From: Burkholderiaceae bacterium | GTDB lineage: Bacteria; Pseudomonadota; Gammaproteobacteria; Burkholderiales; Burkholderiaceae_C | DNA length: 64,000 bases | Assembly (NCBI GenBank): GCA_023954035.1 | Contig: JAMLIT010000008.1 | Coordinates: forward strand, 1 to 64,000 | Reading direction: 5' to 3' | Program-made: the position numbers and the translations under genes | Shown: in pieces, positions 51,631-62,160 of the stretch | Position numbering within the stretch: the stretch's first letter is position 1 | How the letters are laid out: every line of letters starts with the position of its first letter | The notes under the pieces: model-generated | Seen by the model: only the letters and a program-made list of their open reading frames with translations | The model's database searches: none | Told to the model about the DNA's origin: nothing

Positions 51631-52458
51631 TCAGCAGTCGAAGGGACCGAGCGTCTTGCGCAAGGGCTGGTAGCGGCAGGTGGCGGGACGCAGCGGCGCT
51701 GTGCCGGCCGGCGCGGCGCTCCAGCGCGGGCTCTCGATGGTATCGAAAGCCTTGCGCAGCTGCGCGCCCCAGCGGTCGTGCAGCATGCGAAAGTAGGGAT
51801 TGGCCTCGTCGATGCAGACGATCTTGTCGCTTTCGTAGCGGTTGTTTTCGTACAGCACCATGTCCAGCGGCAAGCCTACCGACAGGTTGGACTTGAGCGT
51901 GCTGTCCATGGACACCAGCGCGCATTTGGCAGCGTCGTCCAGCGAGGTTTGGGGCGTGAGCAGGCGGTCGAGCACCGGTTTTCCGTACTTGGATTCGCCG
52001 ATCTGGAAATAAGGCGTCTCGTCCGTCGCTTCGATGAAGTTGCCCGCCGAATACACCTGGAACAGGCGCATCTGCTCGCCGCGAATCTGCCCACCGAGCA
52101 ACAGCGAGACGTTGAAGTCCACGCCTGCCTGCCTGAGCGCTTCGCCGTCGCGCTCGTGCACGTTGCGCACCGCGCAGCCCAGCACGCGGGCGGCATCGAA
52201 CATGCTGCCCGCGTTCCAGATGGTGGTGGGCTCGCTGCGGCGCTCGTCGTCCGTCAGCTGCGTGGTCTGAAGCGCTTCGCGCACCGACTGCGCGATCGAC
52301 AGATTGCCGGCCGACAGCAGCACCATGAAGCGGCTTGCGCGCTTCTCATAGATCATCATCTTGCGAAACGAACTGACCTGGTCCAGCCCGGCATTGGTGC
52401 GCGAGTCGGAGAGGAACACCATTCCGGCGTTGAGTTTGATGGCGACGCAGTACGTCAT
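51631..52458 (-). CDS. Anbu, proteasome-type T1-family peptidase homologue
   Basis: A 275-residue protein whose chain begins MTYCVAIKLNAGMVFLSDSRTNAGLDQVSSFRKMM. Thr2 would become the N-terminal nucleophile after Met removal, and Asp/Lys residues typical of the T1 fold follow. Later motifs SAGNLSIAQSV and LLGGQIRGEQMRLFQVYSAGNFIEA belong to the Anbu (ancestral beta-subunit) family. Anbu forms open helical rings; its protease activity and physiological role remain unclear. The start ATG at 52458 was chosen so that Thr is second. The usual Anbu neighbours (ATP-grasp, alpha-E and transglutaminase-like genes) are missing here. Confidence 0.88.
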   Translation of the reverse strand: MTYCVAIKLNAGMVFLSDSRTNAGLDQVSSFRKMMIYEKRASRFMVLLSAGNLSIAQSVREALQTTQLTDDERRSEPTTIWNAGSMFDAARVLGCAVRNVHERDGEALRQAGVDFNVSLLLGGQIRGEQMRLFQVYSAGNFIEATDETPYFQIGESKYGKPVLDRLLTPQTSLDDAAKCALVSMDSTLKSNLSVGLPLDMVLYENNRYESDKIVCIDEANPYFRMLHDRWGAQLRKAFDTIESPRWSAAPAGTAPLRPATCRYQPLRKTLGPFDC

Positions 52459-52555
52459 GGGCCCGGGAAAGCGGAGGGGAGAACAGTGCGGCGGAACGCA
52501 AAGCATCGTGGCGATGTGCACCAGGGCAGCCGGTTGCGCTGTGCCTCGGCAGCGG

Positions 52556-54214
<1,659 letters not shown>

Positions 54215-54260
54215 GGCGTGGCCTTGTCTGCAATGCGGGTGCGGTGCATGGTGGTTCCTC

Positions 54261-55715
54261 TCAGCAGGTGCAATGGGCTTCTTCGGCCGTGGGGTTGTGC
54301 CAGCCGCCGTCGGCAGCAATCAAGGCATCGGCCTCCTTGGGGCCCCAGCTTGCGCGCGCATAGACGATCGCCGGGGCGTGGTCGGTCAGTACCGGATCGA
54401 CTGCGCGCCATGCTGCTTCCACGGCGTCCTGGCGCGAAAACAGCGTGGGGTCGCCGGCCAGGGCATCGGTCAGCAGGCGCTCGTAGGGGGTTTGCTCGCC
54501 GGGTTCTTCCTCGATCATCACCAGTTCGCGCTGCTCGCCGACAAAGGCTTTGCCCTTTTGCTTGGCGCGGGCAGCCAGCGCAATGAGCGAATGCGGCGAC
54601 AGGCGAAAGCGCAGGTAGTTGGGCTGTGCTCCGGGTGCGACGGCGTCCTCGAACAGGCGCACCGGGGGTGGCTCCAGGCGCACCAGGACCTCGCAGGCCG
54701 TATGGGCAAGGCACTTGCCCGAGCGCAGATACCAGGGCACGCCTTGCCAGCGCCAGGAATCGACATACAGGCGCAAGGCGCAGAAGGTTTCCACATCGGA
54801 ATCCGGGGCCACGTGCGCCTCGCTGCGGTAGCCCTCGTACTGGCCGCGCACCAGGTCGGCGGGCGAGAGCGGGCGCATGGCGTCAAAGACCTTGAACTTT
54901 TCCGCATCCACCGCGGCGAAATGCCGGCTGCCCGGCGGCTCCATGGCAAGCAGGGCCAGCACCTGGAACAAATGGTTTTGCACCACGTCGCGCAGGCAGC
55001 CCGCGCTTTCGTAGAAGCCGCCGCGCCCCGCCACGCCAAAATCTTCGGCCAGGGTGATCTGCACGCTGGTGACGTACTTGCGGTTCCAGATGGGTTCGAG
55101 AAAGGCGTTGGCAAAGCGGAAATACAGCAGGTTCATGATCGCTTCCTTGCCCAGGAAGTGGTCCATGCGAAAGATCGAGGTTTCGGCAAACGCTGCCTGC
55201 GCCACCCGGTTGAGCGCGCGCGCCGAGGCCAGGTCGCGACCAAAGGGCTTTTCAATGACGATGCGTCCGCCCGCGGCCAGGCCCGACGCCTGCAGCGCCT
55301 CGATCACGGTGGCAAACAGCGCCGGAGGAATGGCCAGGTAAAAAGCTGGGCGCTTTGCAGAGTGCAAGGCGTGCTTGAGCGCAGAAAAGGTGGCGGTATT
55401 TTTGTAGTCGCCGCTGACGTACTGCAGCCGCGCCAGAAAAGCGCCGAGAGCGGCGGCGCGCGGGTCCGGCGCGCCGGCCTCGCCCGCGCGCTGCGCGTCC
55501 GTCACGCAAGCCCTTGCGTGCTCGCGAAATTGCTCGCTGCTCCACGGCTGCAGCGCGACGCCGATCACCGGCACATGGAGCGCGCCATGCTGCTGCATGG
55601 CGAAGAGAGCCGGCAGCACCATTTTGCGGGCCAGATCCCCGGTGGCGCCAAAGACGACGAGCGCGTCCGACGGCGCCGCGTGCGCGGCCGAAGGGGCTGG
55701 GGCTGCAGGCGTCAT
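54261..55715 (-). CDS. zwf: Glucose-6-phosphate 1-dehydrogenase
   Basis: A 484-residue Zwf. The NADP-binding motif [18 protein letters not shown] is at about residues 21-38, [11 protein letters not shown] is in the middle and [34 protein letters not shown] holds the active-site Asp-His pair. It oxidises glucose 6-phosphate to 6-phosphoglucono-lactone. Its stop is 46 bp from the pgi GTG; its start overlaps the gnd stop as ATGA. Coupled translation of gnd-zwf-pgi is likely. Confidence 0.95.
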   Translation of the reverse strand: MTPAAPAPSAAHAAPSDALVVFGATGDLARKMVLPALFAMQQHGALHVPVIGVALQPWSSEQFREHARACVTDAQRAGEAGAPDPRAAALGAFLARLQYVSGDYKNTATFSALKHALHSAKRPAFYLAIPPALFATVIEALQASGLAAGGRIVIEKPFGRDLASARALNRVAQAAFAETSIFRMDHFLGKEAIMNLLYFRFANAFLEPIWNRKYVTSVQITLAEDFGVAGRGGFYESAGCLRDVVQNHLFQVLALLAMEPPGSRHFAAVDAEKFKVFDAMRPLSPADLVRGQYEGYRSEAHVAPDSDVETFCALRLYVDSWRWQGVPWYLRSGKCLAHTACEVLVRLEPPPVRLFEDAVAPGAQPNYLRFRLSPHSLIALAARAKQKGKAFVGEQRELVMIEEEPGEQTPYERLLTDALAGDPTLFSRQDAVEAAWRAVDPVLTDHAPAIVYARASWGPKEADALIAADGGWHNPTAEEAHCTC

Positions 55716-56752
55716 ACACCGTCCTTTCTGAGCGAAGTGTCGCCGAGTTTCTCCACGTGCCCCCCAAACTCGCGGCGCATTGCCGATTGCACCCGGTTGG
55801 CAAAATCAGCCTCGCCGCGCGAGCCAAAGCGCGCGTACAACGCGGCGCTGAGCACCGGCGCGGGAACGGCGGCGTCGATGGCGGCCTGGATGGTCCAGCG
55901 GCCCTCGCCCGAATCGGACACGCGCCCGGCGAAACCTTGCAGCTCGCGGTCCGATGCCAGGGCCTGGGCCGTCAGATCGAGAAGCCAGGAGCCGATGACG
56001 CTGCCGCGCCGCCAGAGCTCGGCGATGTCGGCAAGGTCCAGATCGTACTGGTAGCGCTCGGGATGGCGCAGCGGCGTGGTTTCTGCGTCGACCGCGTGCG
56101 TTTGCCGGCCGACGTTGGCGTGGCGCAGGATGTTGAGCCCCTCCGCATAGGCCGCCATGATTCCGTACTCGATGCCGTTGTGCACCATTTTCACGAAGTG
56201 CCCTGCGCCATGCGTGCCGCAGTGCAGCCAGCCGCGGTCGGCGGTGCTGGTGTGCGCTGCGCGCCCTGGGGTGGGCGCCGCCGCGCCGCGGCCGGGGGCC
56301 AGCGTCTCGAAAATGGGCGTCAGTCGGGCCACGGCCTCGGCCTTGCCGCCGACCATCAGGCAATAGCCCCGCGTGAGGCCGGCGACGCCGCCGCTGGTAC
56401 CCACGTCGAGGTAGTGGATGCCTTGCGCCTCGAACTGCTCAGCGCGGCGCAGGTCGTCGTGGTAGTAGGAATTGCCCCCGTCGACGACCACGTCGCCCGG
56501 GCTGAGCAGGGACTGCAGCGCGTCGAGCACGCCATCGACGGCGGCGGCCGGCACCATGAGCCAGATGGCGCGGGGCGCGCTGAGTGCAGAGACAAAATTT
56601 TGCAGGCTGGTGCTGCCCGTAGCGCCCTCGGCCACCAGCGGCACTGCCGCGCCGCTCTGGTGGTCGTGCACCACGCAGGCATGCCCGCCGCGCAGCAAGC
56701 GGGTGACCATGCTGGCCCCCATGCGTCCCAATCCAATCATTCCGAGCTGCAT
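55712..56752 (-). CDS. gnd: 6-phosphogluconate dehydrogenase (short, GndA-type)
   Basis: A 346-residue Gnd of the shorter class (the E. coli enzyme has 468 residues). The NAD(P) motif [20 protein letters not shown] starts the protein, [22 protein letters not shown] is the substrate signature and [18 protein letters not shown] contains the catalytic Lys and Asn. The length and motifs place it in the NAD-preferring GndA group, though coenzyme use needs testing. It oxidatively decarboxylates 6-phosphogluconate to ribulose 5-phosphate. It is the first gene of gnd-zwf-pgi. The start at 56752 gives [13 protein letters not shown]. Confidence 0.92.
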   Translation of the reverse strand: MQLGMIGLGRMGASMVTRLLRGGHACVVHDHQSGAAVPLVAEGATGSTSLQNFVSALSAPRAIWLMVPAAAVDGVLDALQSLLSPGDVVVDGGNSYYHDDLRRAEQFEAQGIHYLDVGTSGGVAGLTRGYCLMVGGKAEAVARLTPIFETLAPGRGAAAPTPGRAAHTSTADRGWLHCGTHGAGHFVKMVHNGIEYGIMAAYAEGLNILRHANVGRQTHAVDAETTPLRHPERYQYDLDLADIAELWRRGSVIGSWLLDLTAQALASDRELQGFAGRVSDSGEGRWTIQAAIDAAVPAPVLSAALYARFGSRGEADFANRVQSAMRREFGGHVEKLGDTSLRKDGV

Positions 56753-56936
56753 CCCATGGTCCTGTTCTTTCGCGTCGACTGGGTTTTCACTGCGTTCGCG
56801 GCTGTCGTCGGCACGGGTGTGGGGCAGTCGAGCGGGGCAACCCCGGCAGGTTCGGCCTCCGGGTGCAGCGACCATGCTAGCGCCTGCCCGCCGGCAAGCG
56901 CTGTCGGCGAAGGCCGACAGTGGTGGCTGGAGGGGC

Positions 56937-57200
56937 TCACTCCTCCCAGAAAGCTTCGATCAATGCGCCCGCCGCATCCAGCAGCCACCACTCGATCACC
57001 ACGCCCCGCGGCCCCAGACCCAGAATGCCCAGCGGCCCGCGCGGCGCCGAGCGGCGCGGGCAGCGCCAGAGCTGGTCGCCCGGCTTCGCGATGGCGAGCA
57101 CCGCCTGGCGCACGCTGGCGGGCACTTCGGGGGCGTGCACGTCCACGGCCCGGTCTTCGTTGACGCCGCGGTCCTGGGTTGGCGGGCTGGGTGGGGGCAT
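56937..57200 (-). CDS. Hypothetical 87-residue protein next to methyltransferase remnant
   Basis: The product begins MPPPSPPTQDRGVNEDRAVDVHAPEVPASVRQAVLAIAKPG and ends in GVVIEWWLLDAAGALIEAFWEE. It has no signal peptide, and a Trp-rich acidic end. The ATG at 57200 lies 1 bp after the stop of the broken DNA-methyltransferase frame upstream, so it was probably cotranscribed with it. No family recognised. Whether it is still expressed now that the neighbour is decayed is unclear. Confidence 0.6.
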   Translation of the reverse strand: MPPPSPPTQDRGVNEDRAVDVHAPEVPASVRQAVLAIAKPGDQLWRCPRRSAPRGPLGILGLGPRGVVIEWWLLDAAGALIEAFWEE

Positions 57201-57201
57201 G

Positions 57202-57519
57202 TCAGCCTTTTTCGGCGGCGCTGCGCGCCCGGTTCAGCGCCAGCAGGCGGCGCGGGATTTCGTCGTCGGGCAGGGCGGACGTGTCGCCGTCCCAAGCATA
57301 GGCCGTCGCCACGGCAGCGCCGCGCTGCGCATGCGCGCCAGCCAGCCAGGCGGGGCGCTGAGTTTAGCGCTTGGTGAGGGTGCGCCGGGCGAGCGCTTTT
57401 TCAAAGCCCGCCTTGGCCATGTTGCGGTCGGGGCAGGGCGATGCGTCCACGCTAAGCGGCACCACTTCAGGCACGCGCTCTGTCCACTCGCGCGGTTGAG
57501 CCAGGCTTCGCGCAGAGTA
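57202..57519 (-). pseudogene. C-terminal remnant of a class I DNA methyltransferase (YeeA type)
   Basis: One minus-strand frame, open from 57519, reads ERVPEVVPLSVDAS and GFEKALARRTLTKR, then hits TAA at 57364-57366, and continues directly in the same frame as RPAWLAGAHA and DDEIPRRLLALNRARSAAEKG to the TGA at 57202. In intact class I SAM-dependent DNA methyltransferases of the YeeA kind the matching parts are joined as RTLTNLYNxRPxWLxxAH...LLALNLxRA. The gene is thus both truncated at its 5' side and interrupted by a premature stop. No catalytic motif remains in the window. Confidence 0.6.
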
Positions 57520-57578
57520 TCAGACGCTGCGCCGCCTGGGCGATGGCGGTGGACAGGCTGTCGCAATGCTATCGTTTC

Positions 57579-57615
57579 GCTAGCTTATTGCACTACTCCC
57601 ATGAGCGCTAGAGGC
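57579..57615. repeat. Dispersed palindromic element (divergent copy)
   Basis: GCTAGCTTATTGCACTACTC followed by CCATGAGCGCTAGAGGC matches the 3' half of the element strongly (AGCGCTAGAGGC), with a changed middle. It lies between the methyltransferase remnant and tctA, in a gap of about 270 bp with no gene. Confidence 0.55.
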
Positions 57616-57785
57616 TCTTTTGGTCCAAATTTTTGCGCTGTGCATGGGCTGGGTGTGCCGGGAGCGCTCTCGCCCAAATGGCGCAGCGCCTCGATCCACC
57701 CACGTGCTGAGCACTGCATTGGGTCGCCGCCGCAATTTCTTGCGCGGAGCGCAGTACGGCTGCGCCGCTCGCCGGGCGCGGCGCA

Positions 57786-59288
57786 TCAGGCGACGGTCTT
57801 GCGTTTCATGCTGCCCCAGATCGACCAGATCAACAAGCCCGCGCAGACCGCAAGCGCCACAGCGGTGATCGGCCGCTCGACAAACACGCTGAAGCTGCCG
57901 CGCGAGAGCAGCAGCGTTCGGCGGAAGTTCTCCTCCAGCATCGGCCCCAGAATCAGGCCCAGCAACACCGGCACCACCTCCAGGCGCAGCAGCGCCATCA
58001 GAAAGCCCACGATGCCAAAGCCCAGCAAAATCCAGACGTCAAAGGTGCTGTTGCTGGTGCTGTACACGCCGATGCAGGTGAACAGCACGATGGCCGGAAA
58101 CATCAGGTGGTAGGGAATGGACAGCAGCTTGACCCACATGCCGATCAGCGGAATGTTCAGGATCACCAGGAAAAGGTTACCAATCCAGAAACTCACAATC
58201 AGGCCCCAGAACAGGTCGGGGTGGCTGGTAAGCACCTGAGGGCCGGGCTGAATGCCCTGGATGGTGAGAGCCCCCAACATCAGCGCCATGATGGCGTCGC
58301 CCGGGATGCCCAGCGTCAGCGTCGGAATGAAGGCGGTGCCCACACCGGCGTTGTTGCAGGCCTCGGGACCGGCAATCCCTTCGATCGCGCCCTTGCCGAA
58401 CTGTTCCGGGTGCTTGGAAATCCGCTTTTCCATCGAATAAGACAGAAAAGTTGCCATGCCACCGCTGGTGCCAGGGAGCGAACCAAAGAACGCCCCCAGC
58501 CCGGAGCCGCGCAGCATCGGGCCGAAGGAGCGGCGCCAGTCTTCGCGCGTGGGCATCTGGTCGCGCAGCGAAAAACTTTGCTCTTGCGGCGTCACTCGTG
58601 ACGTGTTGGCGCTCTTGATGACTTCGGTGATCGCAAACAGACCCATGGCCATGGCCACCAGGCTGATGCCGTCGGTCAGTTCGGGAATATCAAAAGCAAA
58701 GCGCGAGACCCCGCTGTTGATGTCGGTTCCCACGACGCCCAGGATCAAGCCGAGGAACACCATCGCTACGCCCTTGATGGGCGAACCCTGACCCACGGTG
58801 GAGGCTGCAATCAGGCCCAGCAGCATGAGCGCGCAGTATTCCGACGGCCCGAAATTCAAGGCCCAGCCTGCCAGTATCGGCGCAAAGAACATGAGCAGCA
58901 CAATGCCTACGGCCGAACCCCAGAACGAGGCGACGCACTTCATGAACAAGGCGATGCCGCCGCGCCCCTGCTTGGCCATGGGGTAGCCGTCGAGCACGTC
59001 GACGGCTGCGGCCGCGTGTCCAGGCACGCCCAGCAAAATCGAGCAGGTGCCGCCTCCGTAGTCGGCACCAAAGTACACCCCGGCCAGCATGATGAGTGCC
59101 CCGGTGGCAGGCAGGTGGTAGGTGATGGGCAGCAGCAGCGAAATCGCGATCAGCGAACCCAGCCCCGGAAGTACGCCGACCAGCGTGCCCAGAAACACCC
59201 CGACAAAGCAGTACCAGAGGTTGGTGAGCGTGACCGCTTCGTTGATGCCGATGGCGAGGTTGGCACCGAAAGTTGAAAAGATGTCCAT
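57786..59288 (-). CDS. tctA: Tripartite tricarboxylate transporter, large permease (TctA)
   Basis: A 500-residue TctA with about 12 transmembrane helices. Conserved blocks: LWYCFVGVFLGTLVGVLPGLGSLIAISLLLP, ILLGVPGHAAAAVDVLDGYPMAKQG, VFLGLILGVVGTDINSGVSRFAF and GIPGDAIMALMLGALTIQGIQPGPQVLTSHPDLFWGLI. It is the large permease of a secondary transporter energised by the ion gradient. The small permease tctB lies 3 bp upstream on the same strand, and the cognate binding proteins are divergent, beyond a 313-bp gap. The transported acid is unknown. Confidence 0.94.
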   Translation of the reverse strand: MDIFSTFGANLAIGINEAVTLTNLWYCFVGVFLGTLVGVLPGLGSLIAISLLLPITYHLPATGALIMLAGVYFGADYGGGTCSILLGVPGHAAAAVDVLDGYPMAKQGRGGIALFMKCVASFWGSAVGIVLLMFFAPILAGWALNFGPSEYCALMLLGLIAASTVGQGSPIKGVAMVFLGLILGVVGTDINSGVSRFAFDIPELTDGISLVAMAMGLFAITEVIKSANTSRVTPQEQSFSLRDQMPTREDWRRSFGPMLRGSGLGAFFGSLPGTSGGMATFLSYSMEKRISKHPEQFGKGAIEGIAGPEACNNAGVGTAFIPTLTLGIPGDAIMALMLGALTIQGIQPGPQVLTSHPDLFWGLIVSFWIGNLFLVILNIPLIGMWVKLLSIPYHLMFPAIVLFTCIGVYSTSNSTFDVWILLGFGIVGFLMALLRLEVVPVLLGLILGPMLEENFRRTLLLSRGSFSVFVERPITAVALAVCAGLLIWSIWGSMKRKTVA

Positions 59289-59291
59289 GGC

Positions 59292-59747
59292 CTAGAACCC
59301 CCAGGCAAAGGCGGGCAGAGTCATCTGCAGGCCGAAGGAAAAGATGAGCCAGGCGAGAACCGAAAGGGACACACCCAGCACCAGGGCACGCGCCGGTCGA
59401 AAGCTGTTGCTTCCCGAGGCGGTGACGATGACCATCAGGATGGTGGTGGGGATGAGCCCGATGCGCGTGATCAACAAGGCAAACAGCGCCACCGCAGCGA
59501 TGACGGCGATGAAGGGTCGGGGCGTGAAGGGCGGCGGTTTGAGCACGTGCACGACGTGGCGAAACGAGAGCGCCGCAATGACCAGGCCCAGAAACGCCAG
59601 GATCGCCCCGAGCAGCGTGGGGAAGTAGCCTGGTCCCATGCGGGCGGCATCGCCCACTTGGTAGTGGCTCGATGCGTACAAGCTCACAGAACCGCCGATG
59701 GCCACCATGAGGACGCCGGCGATCAGGTCGCGGATATCAGGTTTCAC
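59292..59747 (-). CDS. tctB: Tripartite tricarboxylate transporter, small permease (TctB)
   Basis: A 151-residue TctB with four hydrophobic segments (IAGVLMVAIGGSVSLYAS; GYFPTLLGAILAFLGLVIAAL; FIAVIAAVALFALLITRIGLIPTTILMVI; ALVLGVSLSVLAWLIFSFGL). ARMGPGYFP is the family signature. I take the GTG at 59747 (MKPDIRDLIAGVLM) as start because TTGGAGC precedes it and the family usually starts here; a longer ATG frame from 59984 has no similarity. It is 3 bp before tctA. Confidence 0.88.
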   Translation of the reverse strand: MKPDIRDLIAGVLMVAIGGSVSLYASSHYQVGDAARMGPGYFPTLLGAILAFLGLVIAALSFRHVVHVLKPPPFTPRPFIAVIAAVALFALLITRIGLIPTTILMVIVTASGSNSFRPARALVLGVSLSVLAWLIFSFGLQMTLPAFAWGF

Positions 59748-60060
59748 AAGTTGCTCCAAGAATGTTGGGTGACGAGCTGAGGCCGGAAATTTCCCTCGCA
59801 TGGGACTTTGCTGGGCGCGCAGCGGCTCCGGGGCGAAGTGGAACGCGAGTTGGGGCTTGCTGAGTATCACGTTGGTGACTGTATCGCGCATGCGCTGCGC
59901 GGACGGGCCATTGCGTTGCGCTCGCTCGCTCTCGACCACCTGGGCCCATGGCTCGGGTAATTGCGCATCACCGACGGTGATCACCAGCTCAAACCAGTTG
60001 TCTTCCTCGGGTTGTCATACCGTCTGAAACTGCTTGCAACCGACACGACATGGAGACGTC
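59748..60060. other. 313-bp divergent region between tctB and tctC
   Basis: It should hold promoters for both divergent transcripts. I could not identify convincing hexamers or a regulator site. A minus-strand open frame covers part of it and continues into tctB, but it shows no similarity to a known family and lacks a plausible start. Confidence 0.5.
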
Positions 60061-61023
60061 ATGAAGATTTCCCGCTGGCTGTGTGCCCTGGCACTCGCTC
60101 TTCCGTTCGCCACCAGCGCATCCGCGCAGGATTGGCCGACCAAGCCCATCCAGGTGATCGTGCCCTTCCCGCCTGGTTCGGTGGACGCTAAGGCGCGTGT
60201 GGTGACCGAGGCTGTCTCGAACATCCTTGGGCAACCCCTGGTCATCATCAACAAGCCCGGCGCCGGCATGCTGATCGGTACCGAGCAAATGGTTCGTTCG
60301 GCACCCGACGGCTACACCATCGGGGTCGCGGTTCAGGCAAGTACCTGGATCAGTCCGCTGATCGAGCCGAGTGCCAAGTACTCGGCCAGTGACATGACGA
60401 TGCTGGGCATCGCCTACGAGGCACCCATGGTGCTTGTGGCGGCGCCAAATTCCGAGCTGCGTTCGGTACAAGACCTGCTGCGCGCCGCCCGCGCCAAGCC
60501 CGGCAAGTTGAACTTTGCCGCACCGACGGGCGGCTCGATCTTTCGGATCGCATTCGAGACGCTCAAAACCATGACGGGCATCGATGTGGCTTTCGTCCCC
60601 TACCGGGGCCTGGCGCTCGCACTCAAGGACGTCATGGGCGGTCAGGTTGAGGTGGGCTTCGCGGATACCAGCTCCCTGCCCCTGTTCCAATCCGGGCAGC
60701 TGCGGCCGCTTGCCGTGACGTCCCTCAAGCGCTGGCCGCAAATGCCGGACGTTCCCACCTTTCTGGAACTCGGCATTGCACTGGACACGCAGTCCTGGCT
60801 GGGGTTTGCGGCGCCTCAGGGTTTGCCGCCTGCAGTGGAGAAGCGATTGACCTCCGCCTTGGCCGAAGCGCTCAAGAAGCCCGAGGTGCGCTCAGCCATT
60901 GAGGCCAATGGTGTTGCGTCCGTGGTTGCCGATCCCAGTCCGCAGGCGATGCGAAAGCGCATCGAGCGCGAGACGGCCGAATTCAAGAAGAACGTCAAGC
61001 CAGGCACGATCACTTTCAACTGA
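60061..61023 (+). CDS. tctC: Bug/TctC-family tripartite transporter substrate-binding protein, first copy
   Basis: A 320-residue periplasmic binding protein. The signal peptide ends near residue 21 (ATSASAQ). The mature protein opens with DWPTKPIQVIVPFPPGSVDAKARVV (a Bug signature), then GQPLVIINKPGAGMLIGTEQMVRSAPDGYTIGV, TGGSIFRIAFETLKTMTGIDVAFVPYRGLALAL and the end FKKNVKPGTITFN. Bug proteins deliver carboxylates and related compounds to TctAB. It is divergent from tctBA and 56 bp upstream of an enoyl-CoA hydratase gene. The ATG at 60061 is used instead of an upstream TTG. Confidence 0.92.
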   Translation: MKISRWLCALALALPFATSASAQDWPTKPIQVIVPFPPGSVDAKARVVTEAVSNILGQPLVIINKPGAGMLIGTEQMVRSAPDGYTIGVAVQASTWISPLIEPSAKYSASDMTMLGIAYEAPMVLVAAPNSELRSVQDLLRAARAKPGKLNFAAPTGGSIFRIAFETLKTMTGIDVAFVPYRGLALALKDVMGGQVEVGFADTSSLPLFQSGQLRPLAVTSLKRWPQMPDVPTFLELGIALDTQSWLGFAAPQGLPPAVEKRLTSALAEALKKPEVRSAIEANGVASVVADPSPQAMRKRIERETAEFKKNVKPGTITFN

Positions 61024-61079
61024 GCTGCCCGCCGCTCACGGTGTGCAGCAGCCCTTTTTTCACTTCAAGCGAGCAAGAC

Positions 61080-61952
61080 ATGGAATTCGAAACCCTGAAA
61101 TACGAGAAGAACGAAGCCGGCTATGCCGTGGTCACGTTCAACCGCCCGGAGCGACTGAACGCCTTCAGCCGCAAACTCAACGAAGAGATGGATCTGGCGA
61201 TCCACGACGTCCTCACCGACGACGCCGTCAAGGTGATGATCATCACGGGTGGGCCGCGCGCCGACGGACGCCCCTGCTTCAGCGCCGGCGGTGACCTCAA
61301 GGACGACACCCAGGGCATTCCCCGCTGGGACTACCCCGACCATGTCGGCCCGCTGCAGCGCAAAGAGGACAAACTGTTCAAGGCGAACACGGCGGCTGGC
61401 CGGCTCTGGTACAAGCGTCCACGGCTCATCTCGCCCAAGTACACGAACCTGCTCTGGTCGCCGAAGATCGTCATTGCGGCCGTTGACGGCATCGCCACCG
61501 CAGGGGGTCTCGAGATGGCGCTCGCCTGCGACATCATCATCGCGTCCGAGACAGCGCAATTCACCGACTCCCACGTCAAGAACCTGAAGATCGCCATCGG
61601 CAAAGGCTCGGTGACCACCGGACTGGCCCGGCGCGTCGGCTACAACAAGGCCCTGGAGCTGTGCCTGCTGGGCGAATTCATCGACGGCAAGGAAGCGTAC
61701 CGGATCGGCCTGGCCAACCGGGTTACCGCACCGGAGAAGCTGATGGAAGAGGCCCGCGCCATGGCCACCAAGATCGCCGGCATGCGCCAGGAGGCCGTTC
61801 AGGTGACCAAACTGGCATGCCGCACGGCCGAGGACTCGAACCTCAATGACTCCTGGGCCAACGCCGACGAGTTGCTCGAGTGGATGACGTCCGACCCCAA
61901 TTACCAAGGGCTGCAATCGGTCACATCGGAGTGGGCCAGCAAGAAGAAGTGA
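61080..61952 (+). CDS. Enoyl-CoA hydratase/isomerase family protein, first copy
   Basis: A 290-residue crotonase-superfamily protein. The oxyanion-hole segments are ACFSAGGDL-like PCFSAGGDLKDD (about residues 68-80) and DGIATAGGLEMALACDIIIAS (about 135-155), with TDSHVKNLKIAIGKGSVTTGLARRVGYNKALELCLLGEFIDGKEAYRIGLANRV following. Substrate unknown; the pairing with Bug proteins suggests the imported acid is activated and hydrated or isomerised. A terminator follows. The gene appears almost identical to the truncated copy at 63246, differing in the first codons by one synonymous change (TTC/TTT). Confidence 0.9.
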   Translation: MEFETLKYEKNEAGYAVVTFNRPERLNAFSRKLNEEMDLAIHDVLTDDAVKVMIITGGPRADGRPCFSAGGDLKDDTQGIPRWDYPDHVGPLQRKEDKLFKANTAAGRLWYKRPRLISPKYTNLLWSPKIVIAAVDGIATAGGLEMALACDIIIASETAQFTDSHVKNLKIAIGKGSVTTGLARRVGYNKALELCLLGEFIDGKEAYRIGLANRVTAPEKLMEEARAMATKIAGMRQEAVQVTKLACRTAEDSNLNDSWANADELLEWMTSDPNYQGLQSVTSEWASKKK

Positions 61953-61978
61953 TGCGCTTGCACGTTCCCTGAAAAAAG

Positions 61979-62011
61979 GCCCGAACCGATCACCGGATCG
62001 GGCTTTTTTTT
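61979..62011 (+). terminator. Intrinsic terminator after the first hydratase gene
   Basis: GCCCGA (61979-61984) pairs with TCGGGC (61997-62002) around a short imperfect inner stem (CCG/CGG), followed by a run of eight T residues. It closes the first tctC-hydratase module. Confidence 0.85.
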
Positions 62012-62160
62012 GGCGTCTCCGGCGTCAAAGGGCCGAGGCGGCCGTTCTGCGTGCATACCGGTGGTAATCGGAGGTGGCTCACAGTTGCCTAGCGGATGCG
62101 GGCCGCAGGTTCCAATATTTGCACCAAGCCGTCTTTTTGCGGCGCGAAGGAGACGCAAGC

